NCBI RefSeq assembly: GCF_016859125.1
Contig: NZ_CP069338.1
Coordinates: 9,985,501-10,049,500 of the forward strand
Direction: 5' to 3'
DNA from: Archangium violaceum
Lineage (GTDB): Bacteria > Myxococcota > Myxococcia > Myxococcales > Myxococcaceae
Length of the DNA: 64,000 nucleotides
Part shown: positions 34,375 through 43,191 of the stretch, piece by piece
Layout of the letters: each line of letters opens with the position of its first letter
Position numbering within the stretch: position 1 is the first letter of the stretch
The notes under the pieces: generated by a model
What the model saw: the letters and a program-made list of their open reading frames with translations, nothing else
What the model was told of the DNA's origin: nothing
Database searches by the model: none
Translations under genes and position numbers: made by a program

Positions 34375-35334
34375 ATGATGAACGACTCCCCCAGGATCGC
34401 GCGGCGCGCTCACGCGATGCCGCTCGTGATTTCTTGCATGCTGGCCCTCTTCCTCCTGCTGCCGCAGAGGGCGATCGCACAGACGGATGCTCGGGACTAC
34501 GAGGCGGGTATCTACCTGCCTTCGAAGACCCTGATGCTCAACGCCTACCTGCGCCACTCGGCCACGTCGGACCAGCAGATCGCCTCGCAGACCACGATGG
34601 TCCTGCGCGGGACCTACCTGCTCAAGTACGGCAACATCGGCCTGGCGCCCATCGATGTCATCTTCGCCGCCGCGAACGTGAACATCACGAGCGCCGCGAC
34701 GGGGGGCCAGCAGGTCGGCATGACGGGCATCTCCGACCCCATCTACGCGCCGACCGTCGGGTACGGCTTCAACGAGCAAACGGACCACCCCACGGCCCTC
34801 GCGGGCACCCTGTACGTGACCATCCCCGTCGGCGAGTACGACCCTGCTCGAGGCCCGTTCAACATCGGGCAGAACCGCTGGGTCTTCCGGCCACAGCTCT
34901 CGATCTACCAGCGGTACAAGATCCTCACCGCGCAGCTCAGTGGGAACGTGGGCTTCACCACGACGAATGATGACTTCCGCCTCAACGTGGCACCCGCGGG
35001 TGCCCCTCCGGCAGTGGTCCAGTTCGAGAACAGCCGCGAGCTGTCCTACGCGTTCGAGGGGCACCTCGCGGTCGATCTCTCCAAGAGCTTCTACATCGCC
35101 CTCTCCTACTTCCTGACAGCCAACGGGAAGCAGAACCTCCGGGCCGATCTGGGGGGACAGCAGCTCAACCTGATCCTGTCGGAGAAGCAGACCGTCCAGA
35201 CCGTGCGCCTCTCGCCGACCATCCGGCTGAATCCCTCGTCACTGCTCATGCTGCAATACCAGAGGGACTTCAAGGCGACTGGTGGCGCCTCCAGGAATCA
35301 GGCCTACCAGATCCGCTTCACCCACTTCTTCTGA
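34375..35334 (+). CDS. Outer-membrane transporter of the phenol-degradation MetA (PF13557-like) type
   Basis: A 319-aa protein with a signal peptide ending near AIAQT and a beta-barrel body: APTVGYGFNEQ, ALAGTLYVTIPVGEYDP, ELSYAFEGHLAVDLSKSFY, and a C-terminal HFF. It resembles the transporter family linked to aromatic or phenol catabolism. Together with the IclR regulator and secreted esterase it suggests uptake of an ester-derived hydrophobic or aromatic compound, which is inference. Two adjacent ATGs (34375 and 34378) are possible; AAGGAC lies about 13 bases upstream. Confidence 0.75.
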   Translation: MMNDSPRIARRAHAMPLVISCMLALFLLLPQRAIAQTDARDYEAGIYLPSKTLMLNAYLRHSATSDQQIASQTTMVLRGTYLLKYGNIGLAPIDVIFAAANVNITSAATGGQQVGMTGISDPIYAPTVGYGFNEQTDHPTALAGTLYVTIPVGEYDPARGPFNIGQNRWVFRPQLSIYQRYKILTAQLSGNVGFTTTNDDFRLNVAPAGAPPAVVQFENSRELSYAFEGHLAVDLSKSFYIALSYFLTANGKQNLRADLGGQQLNLILSEKQTVQTVRLSPTIRLNPSSLLMLQYQRDFKATGGASRNQAYQIRFTHFF

Positions 35335-35711
35335 CGTGGAGCCGCCCGCGTAAAAGATGACCCCGGCCCACCTCTGGCGCCCGGGGCCATGGGCCCGTGG
35401 TCCCTCTTGTTTGTGCACTGAAAGACGTCTCCGCCGTCGCGCCGCCTCCGCGCGCGGAGCCGCATGACGTGGCGCGTCCGACGCCCCCTGTCATCTCGGG
35501 GACTTCGGGCTTCGTGGGACCTCGTCCCCGTCCCTACCTGCGCCGTCACGAAGCCACGGATCGAATCGTTTCGACACACCAGACCTCGTCTGGCCTGCCG
35601 CGTCGCGTCAACACTTTCCCGTTTCCCGGGGCTGGAGATTGGTATAAAAATTCCATTTTCCCCGTTTTACTTTTTCTTCTCGTATTCAGGTGACGTGGAA
35701 AGGTTCAAAGA
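35335..35711. other. Intergenic stretch between the transporter and the GH16 gene
   Basis: A 377-base stretch. Its left side has a possible terminator hairpin (35361-35386). The right side, 35620-35700, is notably AT-rich and includes TATAAA at 35643-35648, a possible -10 element without a convincing -35. No gene is convincing here. Confidence 0.5.
35361..35386 (+). terminator. Hairpin after the outer-membrane transporter gene
   Basis: CCCCGG ... CCGGGG, six-base stem with a 14-base loop, 26 bases after the stop. No T-run. Confidence 0.35.
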
Positions 35712-38312
35712 ATGAAACGGAGCAGGAGCTCGTCCTGGAAGCAGTTCGCGCTGGCGGGAGGTTTCTGGGCGGTGGGAGTCGTCGCGGGAGTGGGCTGCGC
35801 GGTGGCCACCAGCGAGGACGCCGCGGAGTCCGGGTATGAGGCGACACTGGAGTCCAACGGATCCAAGACGCTCACCATTGGTGGACAGACTTTCGGCCTG
35901 ACCTGGGAGGATGACTTTGGAGGCGACCTGAACAAGGGCCAGCCCAAGTCCTATCTCAACACCCAGTACTGGACCAAGGAGAACCTGGGCGTCAACTTCG
36001 AGCAGCAGGCCTATACGAACCGGGAGTGTCCCAACAATCCCAACAGTTGGAACTACTGCGTCGAGAACGGCAAGCTGACGCTGCTGGCGAGGCAGGAGCC
36101 GTTGGACTGCGTGGTCTGGCAGCAATGTACCAGCACCAGCCAATGCGGCACCAACGGCACGTGCGCGGCCACCGGCTACTGCGTCTACGACCAGAACAAG
36201 AACGGTGTCTACGATCACGACGAGTGCGCCCCGTTCAATGGCACGGCCAACGCACCGACCAACGGGACGAAGTACACCTCGGGCCGCATCAAGAGCGACG
36301 AGAAGGTCGAGTACCGCTACGGCTACATCGAGTTCCGCGCGCGCATGCCCTTCGCGGATCTGCCCGCCGGCGCCACGCCGCCCAATGGCATGTGGCCCGC
36401 CATCTGGATGCTCGGCGCCAACGGAGCCATCACCAACGGTGGCCGTGACGACAGCGCGGGCTGGCCCATGAATGGCGAAATCGACATCATGGAGTACACG
36501 CAGATCAAGGAGAACAAGGCCCTCTACCCGTCCAACGAGGCCATGGGCTACAACGTGCTGTGGCGCGAGTACCCCGAGGCGGGCGAGCTGGCGGCCAACT
36601 CCGGTGGATGGGAGCCCAACGCGTGCAGCTCCTGGCCCAACAATGGTGACGCGAAGTGCGACGGCGACGTGGGCGGCGCGCGGGCCACCTGGAACGGCAA
36701 GACGATCGACTACCACCAGTGGCACACCTGGGGCTTCCTGTGGGACGAGAACGGGTTCAAGATCTACATCGACAACCTGCCGCAGAACGGCGGCCAGCCC
36801 GTGGGCACCTTCACCATTGGTGACGGCGCGACCGAGTTCCGTCAGCCGATGTACCTCATCCTCAACAACGCCGTGGGTGGCGAGCTGGGCTGCCTGGGTT
36901 GGAAGGACCGCGCCTGCACCTCGAGCGCGCAGTGCGCCAACGGAGCGGCGTGCACGAATGGCAAGTGCCAGGAGACGGCGGCCTCGTGCATCAACATCGA
37001 CTGGGCGGCCCATGGTGACAAGGCCAAGCTCGAGGTGGACTACATCCGCTGGTACCACCGCAACTCGGGCTATCCGCAGGCGCCCCGGGCCTCGTGCCAG
37101 GACATCGACGGCAACGGCGTGCCCGACAACCTCATCCGCAACTGCGGCTTCAACGAGGACTTCACCTACCACCGCAGCGACCTGTTCTTCGACGGTGGCG
37201 CGGGCCTCACCGAGGTCATCAACGAGGGCGGCACGCGCGGCTACGTGCAGTGGGTGCGCGTGGACAACGGCGGCTGGGCGACCCACAGCGTGCAGGTGCG
37301 GCAGGAGGGCTTCCAGCTGCAGGCCGGTACCTCGTACAAGTGGAAGGTGGACCTGAAGTCGAACGCGGCGCGCACGGTGCCCATCAAGATCGTCCAGGCG
37401 CACGATCCGTGGACGGCCATCGCCTCCTTCAACTGTAACGTGGGCACCTCGTGGACCACGTGCACCGGGCCGAACTTCACCGCGTCCGCTACGGACACCT
37501 ACAAGTTCGAGATCTCCCTGGGTGGCTCCGCCTACACCGGCGCGCAGCTCTACCTGGACGACATGTACCTCGGCACCACGACCAACGCCTGCCAGCCGGA
37601 CTGCACGGGCAAGCTGTGTGGGAGCGACGGCTGCGGTGGCACCTGCGGCACGTGCCGCACCGGAACGACCTGCGGCAGCTGGGGCCAGTGTGTGGCGTCC
37701 GGCGGCACCTGCACGCCCTCGTGCTCCGGCAAGGTGTGCGGCAGCGACGGTTGCGGCGGCACCTGCGGCACCTGCGCCACTGGGCAGACGTGCAACAGCT
37801 CGGGCCAGTGCACCAGCACCTGCACGCCCTCGTGCTCGGGCAAGGTGTGCGGCAGCAACGGCTGCGGCGGCACCTGCGGCACCTGCGGCACCGGGACGAC
37901 GTGCAACAGCTCGGGCCAGTGCGTCGGCACGGGCCCCACGCCCGTGCGTCTGGAGGCGGAGAGCGCCACGCTGACGGGATGCTTCGCCGAGGCCGGTGGT
38001 GACAGCGGTGGCAAGGTCGTCGCCTTCGAGGGCAATGACACCATCTGCTGGAGCAACGTGAACATGTCTGGCATCACCTCCGCGACGGCTCACGTGGGCG
38101 CCCCGTACACCGGTGGCCAGGCGCAGCTGAAGTTCAATGGCACGGTGCTCGGCACGTTCACGATGAGCACGGCGAGCGGGGGTTGGAGCAGCCCGAGCCT
38201 GACGAACCTCACCACCGCCGTCTCCGCGAGCGGCACGGGCACGCTCTGCCTGGCGGGTCTGACGCACCCGAACGGCTGGATCTTCTCGGTCGACTACCTC
38301 GATCTGAAGTAG
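35712..38312 (+). CDS. Secreted GH16 beta-glucanase with cysteine-rich repeats and a C-terminal CBM
   Basis: An 866-aa secreted, possibly lipidated enzyme (first hydrophobic segment ends VGVVAGVGC). The GH16 catalytic domain (about 40-450) has the active-site strand E256-I-D258-I-M-E261 (NGEIDIMEY), giving nucleophile E256 and acid/base E261. GH16 enzymes cut beta-1,3 or beta-1,3/1,4-glucans and related glycans. A carbohydrate-binding-like domain follows at about 470-620. Then come three copies of a cysteine-rich unit (C.P.C.GK.CGSDGCGGTCGTC type, about 628-738), and a CBM6/35-like module to the end (VRLEAESATL). The ribosome site GGAAAGG precedes ATG 35712. Confidence 0.9.
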   Translation: MKRSRSSSWKQFALAGGFWAVGVVAGVGCAVATSEDAAESGYEATLESNGSKTLTIGGQTFGLTWEDDFGGDLNKGQPKSYLNTQYWTKENLGVNFEQQAYTNRECPNNPNSWNYCVENGKLTLLARQEPLDCVVWQQCTSTSQCGTNGTCAATGYCVYDQNKNGVYDHDECAPFNGTANAPTNGTKYTSGRIKSDEKVEYRYGYIEFRARMPFADLPAGATPPNGMWPAIWMLGANGAITNGGRDDSAGWPMNGEIDIMEYTQIKENKALYPSNEAMGYNVLWREYPEAGELAANSGGWEPNACSSWPNNGDAKCDGDVGGARATWNGKTIDYHQWHTWGFLWDENGFKIYIDNLPQNGGQPVGTFTIGDGATEFRQPMYLILNNAVGGELGCLGWKDRACTSSAQCANGAACTNGKCQETAASCINIDWAAHGDKAKLEVDYIRWYHRNSGYPQAPRASCQDIDGNGVPDNLIRNCGFNEDFTYHRSDLFFDGGAGLTEVINEGGTRGYVQWVRVDNGGWATHSVQVRQEGFQLQAGTSYKWKVDLKSNAARTVPIKIVQAHDPWTAIASFNCNVGTSWTTCTGPNFTASATDTYKFEISLGGSAYTGAQLYLDDMYLGTTTNACQPDCTGKLCGSDGCGGTCGTCRTGTTCGSWGQCVASGGTCTPSCSGKVCGSDGCGGTCGTCATGQTCNSSGQCTSTCTPSCSGKVCGSNGCGGTCGTCGTGTTCNSSGQCVGTGPTPVRLEAESATLTGCFAEAGGDSGGKVVAFEGNDTICWSNVNMSGITSATAHVGAPYTGGQAQLKFNGTVLGTFTMSTASGGWSSPSLTNLTTAVSASGTGTLCLAGLTHPNGWIFSVDYLDLK

Positions 38313-38333
38313 CAGACCCAAAGCAGCACACGA

Positions 38334-38366
38334 GACCCCTTCCGGTGATTTTCGCCGGAAGGGGTC
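38334..38366 (+). terminator. Strong hairpin after the GH16 gene
   Basis: Perfect 12-base stem GACCCCTTCCGG / CCGGAAGGGGTC with a 9-base loop, 22 bases after the stop codon. No long T-run follows, but the stem is strong and well placed. Confidence 0.65.
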
Positions 38367-38466
38367 CCTCATTCGTTCAGGTTGTCGTTGTCAGCTGTTG
38401 CCGTATGAATGGCGTTGTCTGGCTGTCGTTGTCTGACATTCATCAATCGCTGCCTCCCCCTCCCCC

Positions 38467-41400
38467 ATGAATCCTCTCGCTTCTCTCTTCCACGGCGCGC
38501 GCAGCGCCTGGACACGGTGGGCGTCTGCCTGCGCGAGCCTCGCGCTCGTGGGCATGACGGCCGCCTGGCCCGTTGCCGCGCACGCTCAAACCAATACCAA
38601 TCTCGCCCGAGGCAAGCCCGTCAAGGTGTCGTCGACGGACGGGGTGTTCTCGGGTCCCTCGGCGGTCGACGGAGATCCGGGAACCCGCTGGAGCAGTGGC
38701 TTCTCCGACAATGAATGGATCTCCATCGATCTCGGGTCGACAGTGTCCATTGGCCGTGTGGTCCTCAACTGGGAGACGGCCTACGGCAAAGACTATACGC
38801 TCGAGTCTTCCAATGACGAGACGAACTGGTCGCCGCTGAAAACCGTCACCAACGGCGACGGGGGCATCGACGATTGGACGGTGTCCGGCACGGGCCGCTA
38901 TATCCGCATGAGAGGACAGCACCGGGCCATCGGCTACGGCTACTCGCTGTGGGAGTTCGAGGTGTATGGCTCGGGCGGCACATCGCCGAGTACGGACCTC
39001 GCCCGGGGCCGTTCCGCCACGGCCACGAGCGTTGAGAACAACGACGTCAACCTCGGGCCTTCCTTCGCCTTCGACGGCAACGCCAACACGCGCTGGTCCT
39101 CCGCCGCCGCGATAGACCCGCAGTCGATCCGTGTCGACCTGGGTTCGCCCCAGCAGTTGGGCAAGGTGGTGCTCAACTGGGAAGGCGCCTACGCCAAGAA
39201 GTACACCATTGATGGCTCCAACGATGACGCCTCCTGGACGACCCTGGCCACCATCAGCGATGGCACGGTGGGTATCCGGGAGATCCCCGTGTCGGGCACG
39301 TACCGCTACGTGCGCATGCACGGCACCGAGCGCGGCACGGGCTATGGCTACTCGCTCTGGTCCTTCGAGGTCTACAAGCCCGGTGGCACCCCGCAGATTC
39401 CTACCCAGACGACCAACCAGACCGTCAAGCTCGTCTTCCCCGACCTGGCCTATGCGAAGGTGAGCATCTCGCCCACGCCGCTGGCCGTGTCGCCCGTTCC
39501 AGAAGAAGGCCTCGCAACGCCCTCCGTGCGCAACCCGGCGAAGGTGGTCACCTACTCGGTGACGTTCCCGCCGAACACCACGGTGACGATGTCCAAGAAC
39601 CAGTTCTCCCCCACCCAGCCCAACACCGACATCCGCCTGGTGGTCACGGACTACACGGGCACCACCCAGCGCGCGCAGTCCGTCACCGCGCTCGCAGTGC
39701 AGGACGCTGTGTGGCAGGTGGAGATCTACAGCACGGGAACCACCAACCCCGGCGAACCCACCGGCCCCATCATCCCCGACCCGTACGTGAAGGTGCCTCC
39801 TCCGGCGACGACTGGCTCGTTCGCGGTGACCGCGCCCGCCAATGGCGCGATGATCACCAACACCCGCCGCCCCACGTTCCAGTGGGCCGCCGTCACCGGC
39901 GCCACCCACTACAAGCTCTTCGTCAACATCACCCGGAATGACTACGACTGGATGGCGCCCGGGGACCTGATCAACCGCTTCACCGAGGTGGGCTCCACCA
40001 CCGGCACCTCGCTCACCATCGACCAGGACCTGGTCGATCGCTGGACGTACAAGTGGTACGTCGTCGCCACGCTCGCGAGCGGAGCCACCAGCCGCTCGGA
40101 CCTGCGCACTTTCAGCGTCTACCTCCCGGTCGTCGAAACCGTCGCGGATGGCGTGCCGCTCATCAATGGCATGCGCGACCTGAACAAGAACGGCACCATC
40201 GAGCCGTATGAGGACTGGCACCACCCGATCGCCACACGCGTCAACGATTTGATGAGCCGGATGACGCGGCACCAGAAGGTGATGCAGCTGTTCTTCAACG
40301 CCAAGGAATACCCTGAAGCGGGCTTCACCATGGGTCCGCTGGCGCCGGAGGACATCGTTGCCTTCCAGAAGGCCTCCGCGGCCACGCCCCTGGGCATCCC
40401 CTACATCGACGCGGGTGACTCCATCCACGGCTTCAAGACGAGCTGGCCCACCCAGCCAGGACTGGTCGCCACGCGCGATCCGCAGCTCGCCTATGAGATG
40501 GGAGACATCCAGCGGCGCGAGCAGCTGGCCGTGGGAAGCCGCGGCACCCTATCCCCCCTGGCCGAGGTGGGCACGAAGATCCTCTACCCGCGCATCCAGG
40601 AAGGCAGTGGCGAGGACGCGGACGTGGCGGCGGGCTTCACGCGTGCGCTCATCGCCGGTCTGCAGGGCGGCCCCGAGGTGAATCCCCACTCCGTCTGGGT
40701 CACCACCAAGCACTGGCCGAGCCAGGGCGCCGGTGGCGAGGGCGGCATCACCTACGACGGCACCACCATCCACTACCACATGCGTCCGTGGCACGCCGCG
40801 CTCGAGGCGGGCACCAGCGGCATCATGCCCGGCTACGCCGGCAGCAAGCTGCTGGCCCCGGGCCAGTGGGGCGCGGGAGACAGCCCGGGCATCATCAACT
40901 ACCTGCGCCAGAACATGGGCTACACGGGCGTCATCTGCACGGACTGGCTGCCCGCGGGCGACCCCTGGGTCCGCTCGCTCATGGCCGGCTCCGACGTGAT
41001 GGGCGGCGCCGACCCCGGACAGATGGGTGACTTCGAGAGCCGGGTCACCGATGCCCGCGTCAACGAGTCCGCCCGCCGCGTCCTCGAGCTGAAGTTCCGG
41101 CTCGGCTTGTTCGAGGACCCCTATCGCAAGGGTCTCGCGGGAACCGCCGAGTGGCACACGGCCAACAACAAGAACGCGGCCCGCCTGGCCGCCCAGGAGT
41201 CGATGACCCTGCTCAAGAACGACGGCGCCCTGCCGCTGCGCATGGGCGCGGGCTCCTCGATCGTCGTCGCCGGCCCGCGCGCCGATGACCCATCCTGCAT
41301 GGTCACGTGGCGCTCGGACTTCCACAACACGGAGTTCGGAGCCCTGACCATCTACCAGGCCATCAAGCAGCGCGCCGAGGCGGCGGGCATCACCGTGTAC

Positions 41401-42957
41401 AAGGACGCGGCGCCCGCGGGTGTCACGCCTGGCGCGGCCATCGTGGTGGTGGGCGAGAGCTACTTCACGCACGGCACCGCCTGGGACAAGGAGAAGCCCT
41501 ACATCCCGGGTGACCCGGCGGGTCCTCCGCACACCGCATTCTCCAGGCCGGACGAGCCCCGCGATCACTACGGCATCATCACCAGCTTCAAGTCGAAGAA
41601 CATCCCGACGACCACGGTGGTCGTCCTGCCGCGGCCCTACATCCTCACCAACGTGGCGCCGCAGAGCAACGCGCTGGTGGTCGTCTACCGGCCCGGTGAC
41701 CTGGGTGGTGTGGCACTGGCGGACGTGCTGTTCGGCGACGTGCTGCCCCGGGGCAAGCTGCCGTGGGATCTGCCCCGCTCGCTGGATCAGATCGGCACCG
41801 ACGTGGAGACGGATCAGAAGGAGCGCTGGGATCTGCCGTTCGACCTCGGGGCCACCGAGGCCGAGCGCACCGCCATCCGCGACCGGATCGCCAAGGGTCT
41901 GCCCGTGCAGCCCATCTATGGCAACCCGTTCTACCGCTACGGCGATGGCATCCAGGGCTTCGGTCTGACCGACTCCACGCCGCCCACGACGTTCACCCTG
42001 CAGACGCCCGCGAATGGAACCACCATCACCGGCACGAGGCCTCCATTCTCGTGGACGGCGAGCAGTGATCCGCAGACGGGCATCCAGTACTACGAGATCT
42101 TCATCGACGGTCAGGCCGTGCTGGGGGGCAGGACGAAGACCACCTCCGCCGCGCTCGAGGGATTGAAGCTCTCCAACGGCCAGCACACCTGGTACGTGAA
42201 GGCCACCAACTGGGCCAACGTGACCACGACCTCGGCCACGTTCACGTTCACCCTCAATGACACCACGCCGCCCGCGGCCTTCTCCGCGCTCATTCCGGCG
42301 GCGGGCTCGTCGGTTCCCGGGAGCTCGACGCAGTTCATCTGGGAGCGCACGAGCGACGTGGGCGCGGGCGTCGCCCAGTACATCCTCACCGTGGACGGCA
42401 CGGACCGCACTCCCGCGATCACCGCCGGCGCCTACACGGCCCCGACCGTCAACCTGGCGCGCGGCCGTAATGTCACCGCAACCTCCAACGAGTTCGGCAG
42501 CGCCAACGACGCGGTGGATGGCAACACCGCCACGCGCTGGTCCAGCCGCGCGGACACCGCCAACCCGGACACCGAGTCGATCACCATCGATCTCGGCGCC
42601 GTCTATTCGCTCAAGCGCGTGGTGCTCAACTGGGAGACCGCGTACGGCTCCCAGTACGTGGTGGAGGCCTCGCTCGATGGCACCACCTGGAAGCCGCTCT
42701 ACACGGAGACCGCTGGCAACGGCGGCATCGATGACCTCTCCAACCTGAGTGGGGTGGGTCGGTTCGTGCGGATGCGTGGCGTGAAGCGTTTCACGCAGTT
42801 TGGCTACTCACTGTGGGAGTTCGAGGTGTATGGCCTGGCCACTCATCAGACGTCGCTGACCGGGCTGGCGGCCGGAAGCCACACCTGGCGCGTGCGCGCC
42901 GTGGACGGTGCCAACAACAGCACGCAGTCCAACGGCCCCATCTCGTTCACGAAGTAG
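38467..42957 (+). CDS. Multidomain GH3 glycosidase with three F5/8C domains
   Basis: A 1496-aa secreted enzyme, signal peptide ending AHAQT. Order: F5/8C (CBM32-like) domains at about 42-166 and 175-305, an Ig-like domain at about 455-560, GH3 catalytic region at about 575-1165 with nucleophile D826 (GVICTDWL), and an Ig-like domain at about 1172-1265. Last comes a second Ig-like fold whose middle is interrupted by a third F5/8C domain at 1326-1456. GH3 enzymes of this kind are beta-glucosidases or exo-glucanases, fitting the neighbouring GH16 genes. The F5/8C domains share the VLNWETAYG core, so they arose by duplication. The assigned ATG has no visible ribosome site. Confidence 0.88.
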   Translation: MNPLASLFHGARSAWTRWASACASLALVGMTAAWPVAAHAQTNTNLARGKPVKVSSTDGVFSGPSAVDGDPGTRWSSGFSDNEWISIDLGSTVSIGRVVLNWETAYGKDYTLESSNDETNWSPLKTVTNGDGGIDDWTVSGTGRYIRMRGQHRAIGYGYSLWEFEVYGSGGTSPSTDLARGRSATATSVENNDVNLGPSFAFDGNANTRWSSAAAIDPQSIRVDLGSPQQLGKVVLNWEGAYAKKYTIDGSNDDASWTTLATISDGTVGIREIPVSGTYRYVRMHGTERGTGYGYSLWSFEVYKPGGTPQIPTQTTNQTVKLVFPDLAYAKVSISPTPLAVSPVPEEGLATPSVRNPAKVVTYSVTFPPNTTVTMSKNQFSPTQPNTDIRLVVTDYTGTTQRAQSVTALAVQDAVWQVEIYSTGTTNPGEPTGPIIPDPYVKVPPPATTGSFAVTAPANGAMITNTRRPTFQWAAVTGATHYKLFVNITRNDYDWMAPGDLINRFTEVGSTTGTSLTIDQDLVDRWTYKWYVVATLASGATSRSDLRTFSVYLPVVETVADGVPLINGMRDLNKNGTIEPYEDWHHPIATRVNDLMSRMTRHQKVMQLFFNAKEYPEAGFTMGPLAPEDIVAFQKASAATPLGIPYIDAGDSIHGFKTSWPTQPGLVATRDPQLAYEMGDIQRREQLAVGSRGTLSPLAEVGTKILYPRIQEGSGEDADVAAGFTRALIAGLQGGPEVNPHSVWVTTKHWPSQGAGGEGGITYDGTTIHYHMRPWHAALEAGTSGIMPGYAGSKLLAPGQWGAGDSPGIINYLRQNMGYTGVICTDWLPAGDPWVRSLMAGSDVMGGADPGQMGDFESRVTDARVNESARRVLELKFRLGLFEDPYRKGLAGTAEWHTANNKNAARLAAQESMTLLKNDGALPLRMGAGSSIVVAGPRADDPSCMVTWRSDFHNTEFGALTIYQAIKQRAEAAGITVYKDAAPAGVTPGAAIVVVGESYFTHGTAWDKEKPYIPGDPAGPPHTAFSRPDEPRDHYGIITSFKSKNIPTTTVVVLPRPYILTNVAPQSNALVVVYRPGDLGGVALADVLFGDVLPRGKLPWDLPRSLDQIGTDVETDQKERWDLPFDLGATEAERTAIRDRIAKGLPVQPIYGNPFYRYGDGIQGFGLTDSTPPTTFTLQTPANGTTITGTRPPFSWTASSDPQTGIQYYEIFIDGQAVLGGRTKTTSAALEGLKLSNGQHTWYVKATNWANVTTTSATFTFTLNDTTPPAAFSALIPAAGSSVPGSSTQFIWERTSDVGAGVAQYILTVDGTDRTPAITAGAYTAPTVNLARGRNVTATSNEFGSANDAVDGNTATRWSSRADTANPDTESITIDLGAVYSLKRVVLNWETAYGSQYVVEASLDGTTWKPLYTETAGNGGIDDLSNLSGVGRFVRMRGVKRFTQFGYSLWEFEVYGLATHQTSLTGLAAGSHTWRVRAVDGANNSTQSNGPISFTK

Positions 42958-42993
42958 CCTGACGGGTAGCGCTTCCCGAGCAGGGTGAAGACA

Positions 42994-43019
42994 GGGGCGG
43001 CCTCGCGAGGGGCCGCCCC
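42994..43019. terminator. Bidirectional hairpin between the GH3 gene and the minus-strand genes
   Basis: Perfect 9-base stem GGGGCGGCC / GGCCGCCCC with an 8-base loop, 37 bases after the GH3 stop and 38 bases beyond the end of the minus-strand small ORF. Suitable for terminating both strands. Confidence 0.6.
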
Positions 43020-43056
43020 CAACGTTGGTCGATGACCGGGTGTTGAACCAGCGTGG

Positions 43057-43191
43057 TCAGCGCGCCTGCGTCACCTTGTTGTCGATGCCCAGGCGGCTCA
43101 CCTTGGGCTTCTCTTCTGCGGCCTGCTGCAACGCCCACAGGGAGGCGGCATCGTCGGGACGGGCGTCAAGGATGAAGACGGTCCCTATCAC
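43057..43191 (-). CDS. Small 44-aa ORF coupled to the CBM3-GH16 gene, or gene remnant
   Basis: The GTG at 43191 overlaps the stop of the upstream minus-strand glucanase (GTGA), and the frame reads a natural-looking sequence (VIGTVFILDARPDDAASLW ... LGIDNKVTQAR) to a TGA at 43057. I know no such family. It may be a coupled small protein or the surviving 3' end of a larger gene; the same frame continues upstream under the glucanase gene, which favours a remnant. Confidence 0.35.
   Translation of the reverse strand: MIGTVFILDARPDDAASLWALQQAAEEKPKVSRLGIDNKVTQAR

Noticed and set aside
35667-38372. A 901-codon minus-strand frame opposite the GH16 gene
   Set aside because: Composition is Ala/Val/Arg-rich noise, and the plus-strand frame has clear GH16 and cysteine-repeat motifs.
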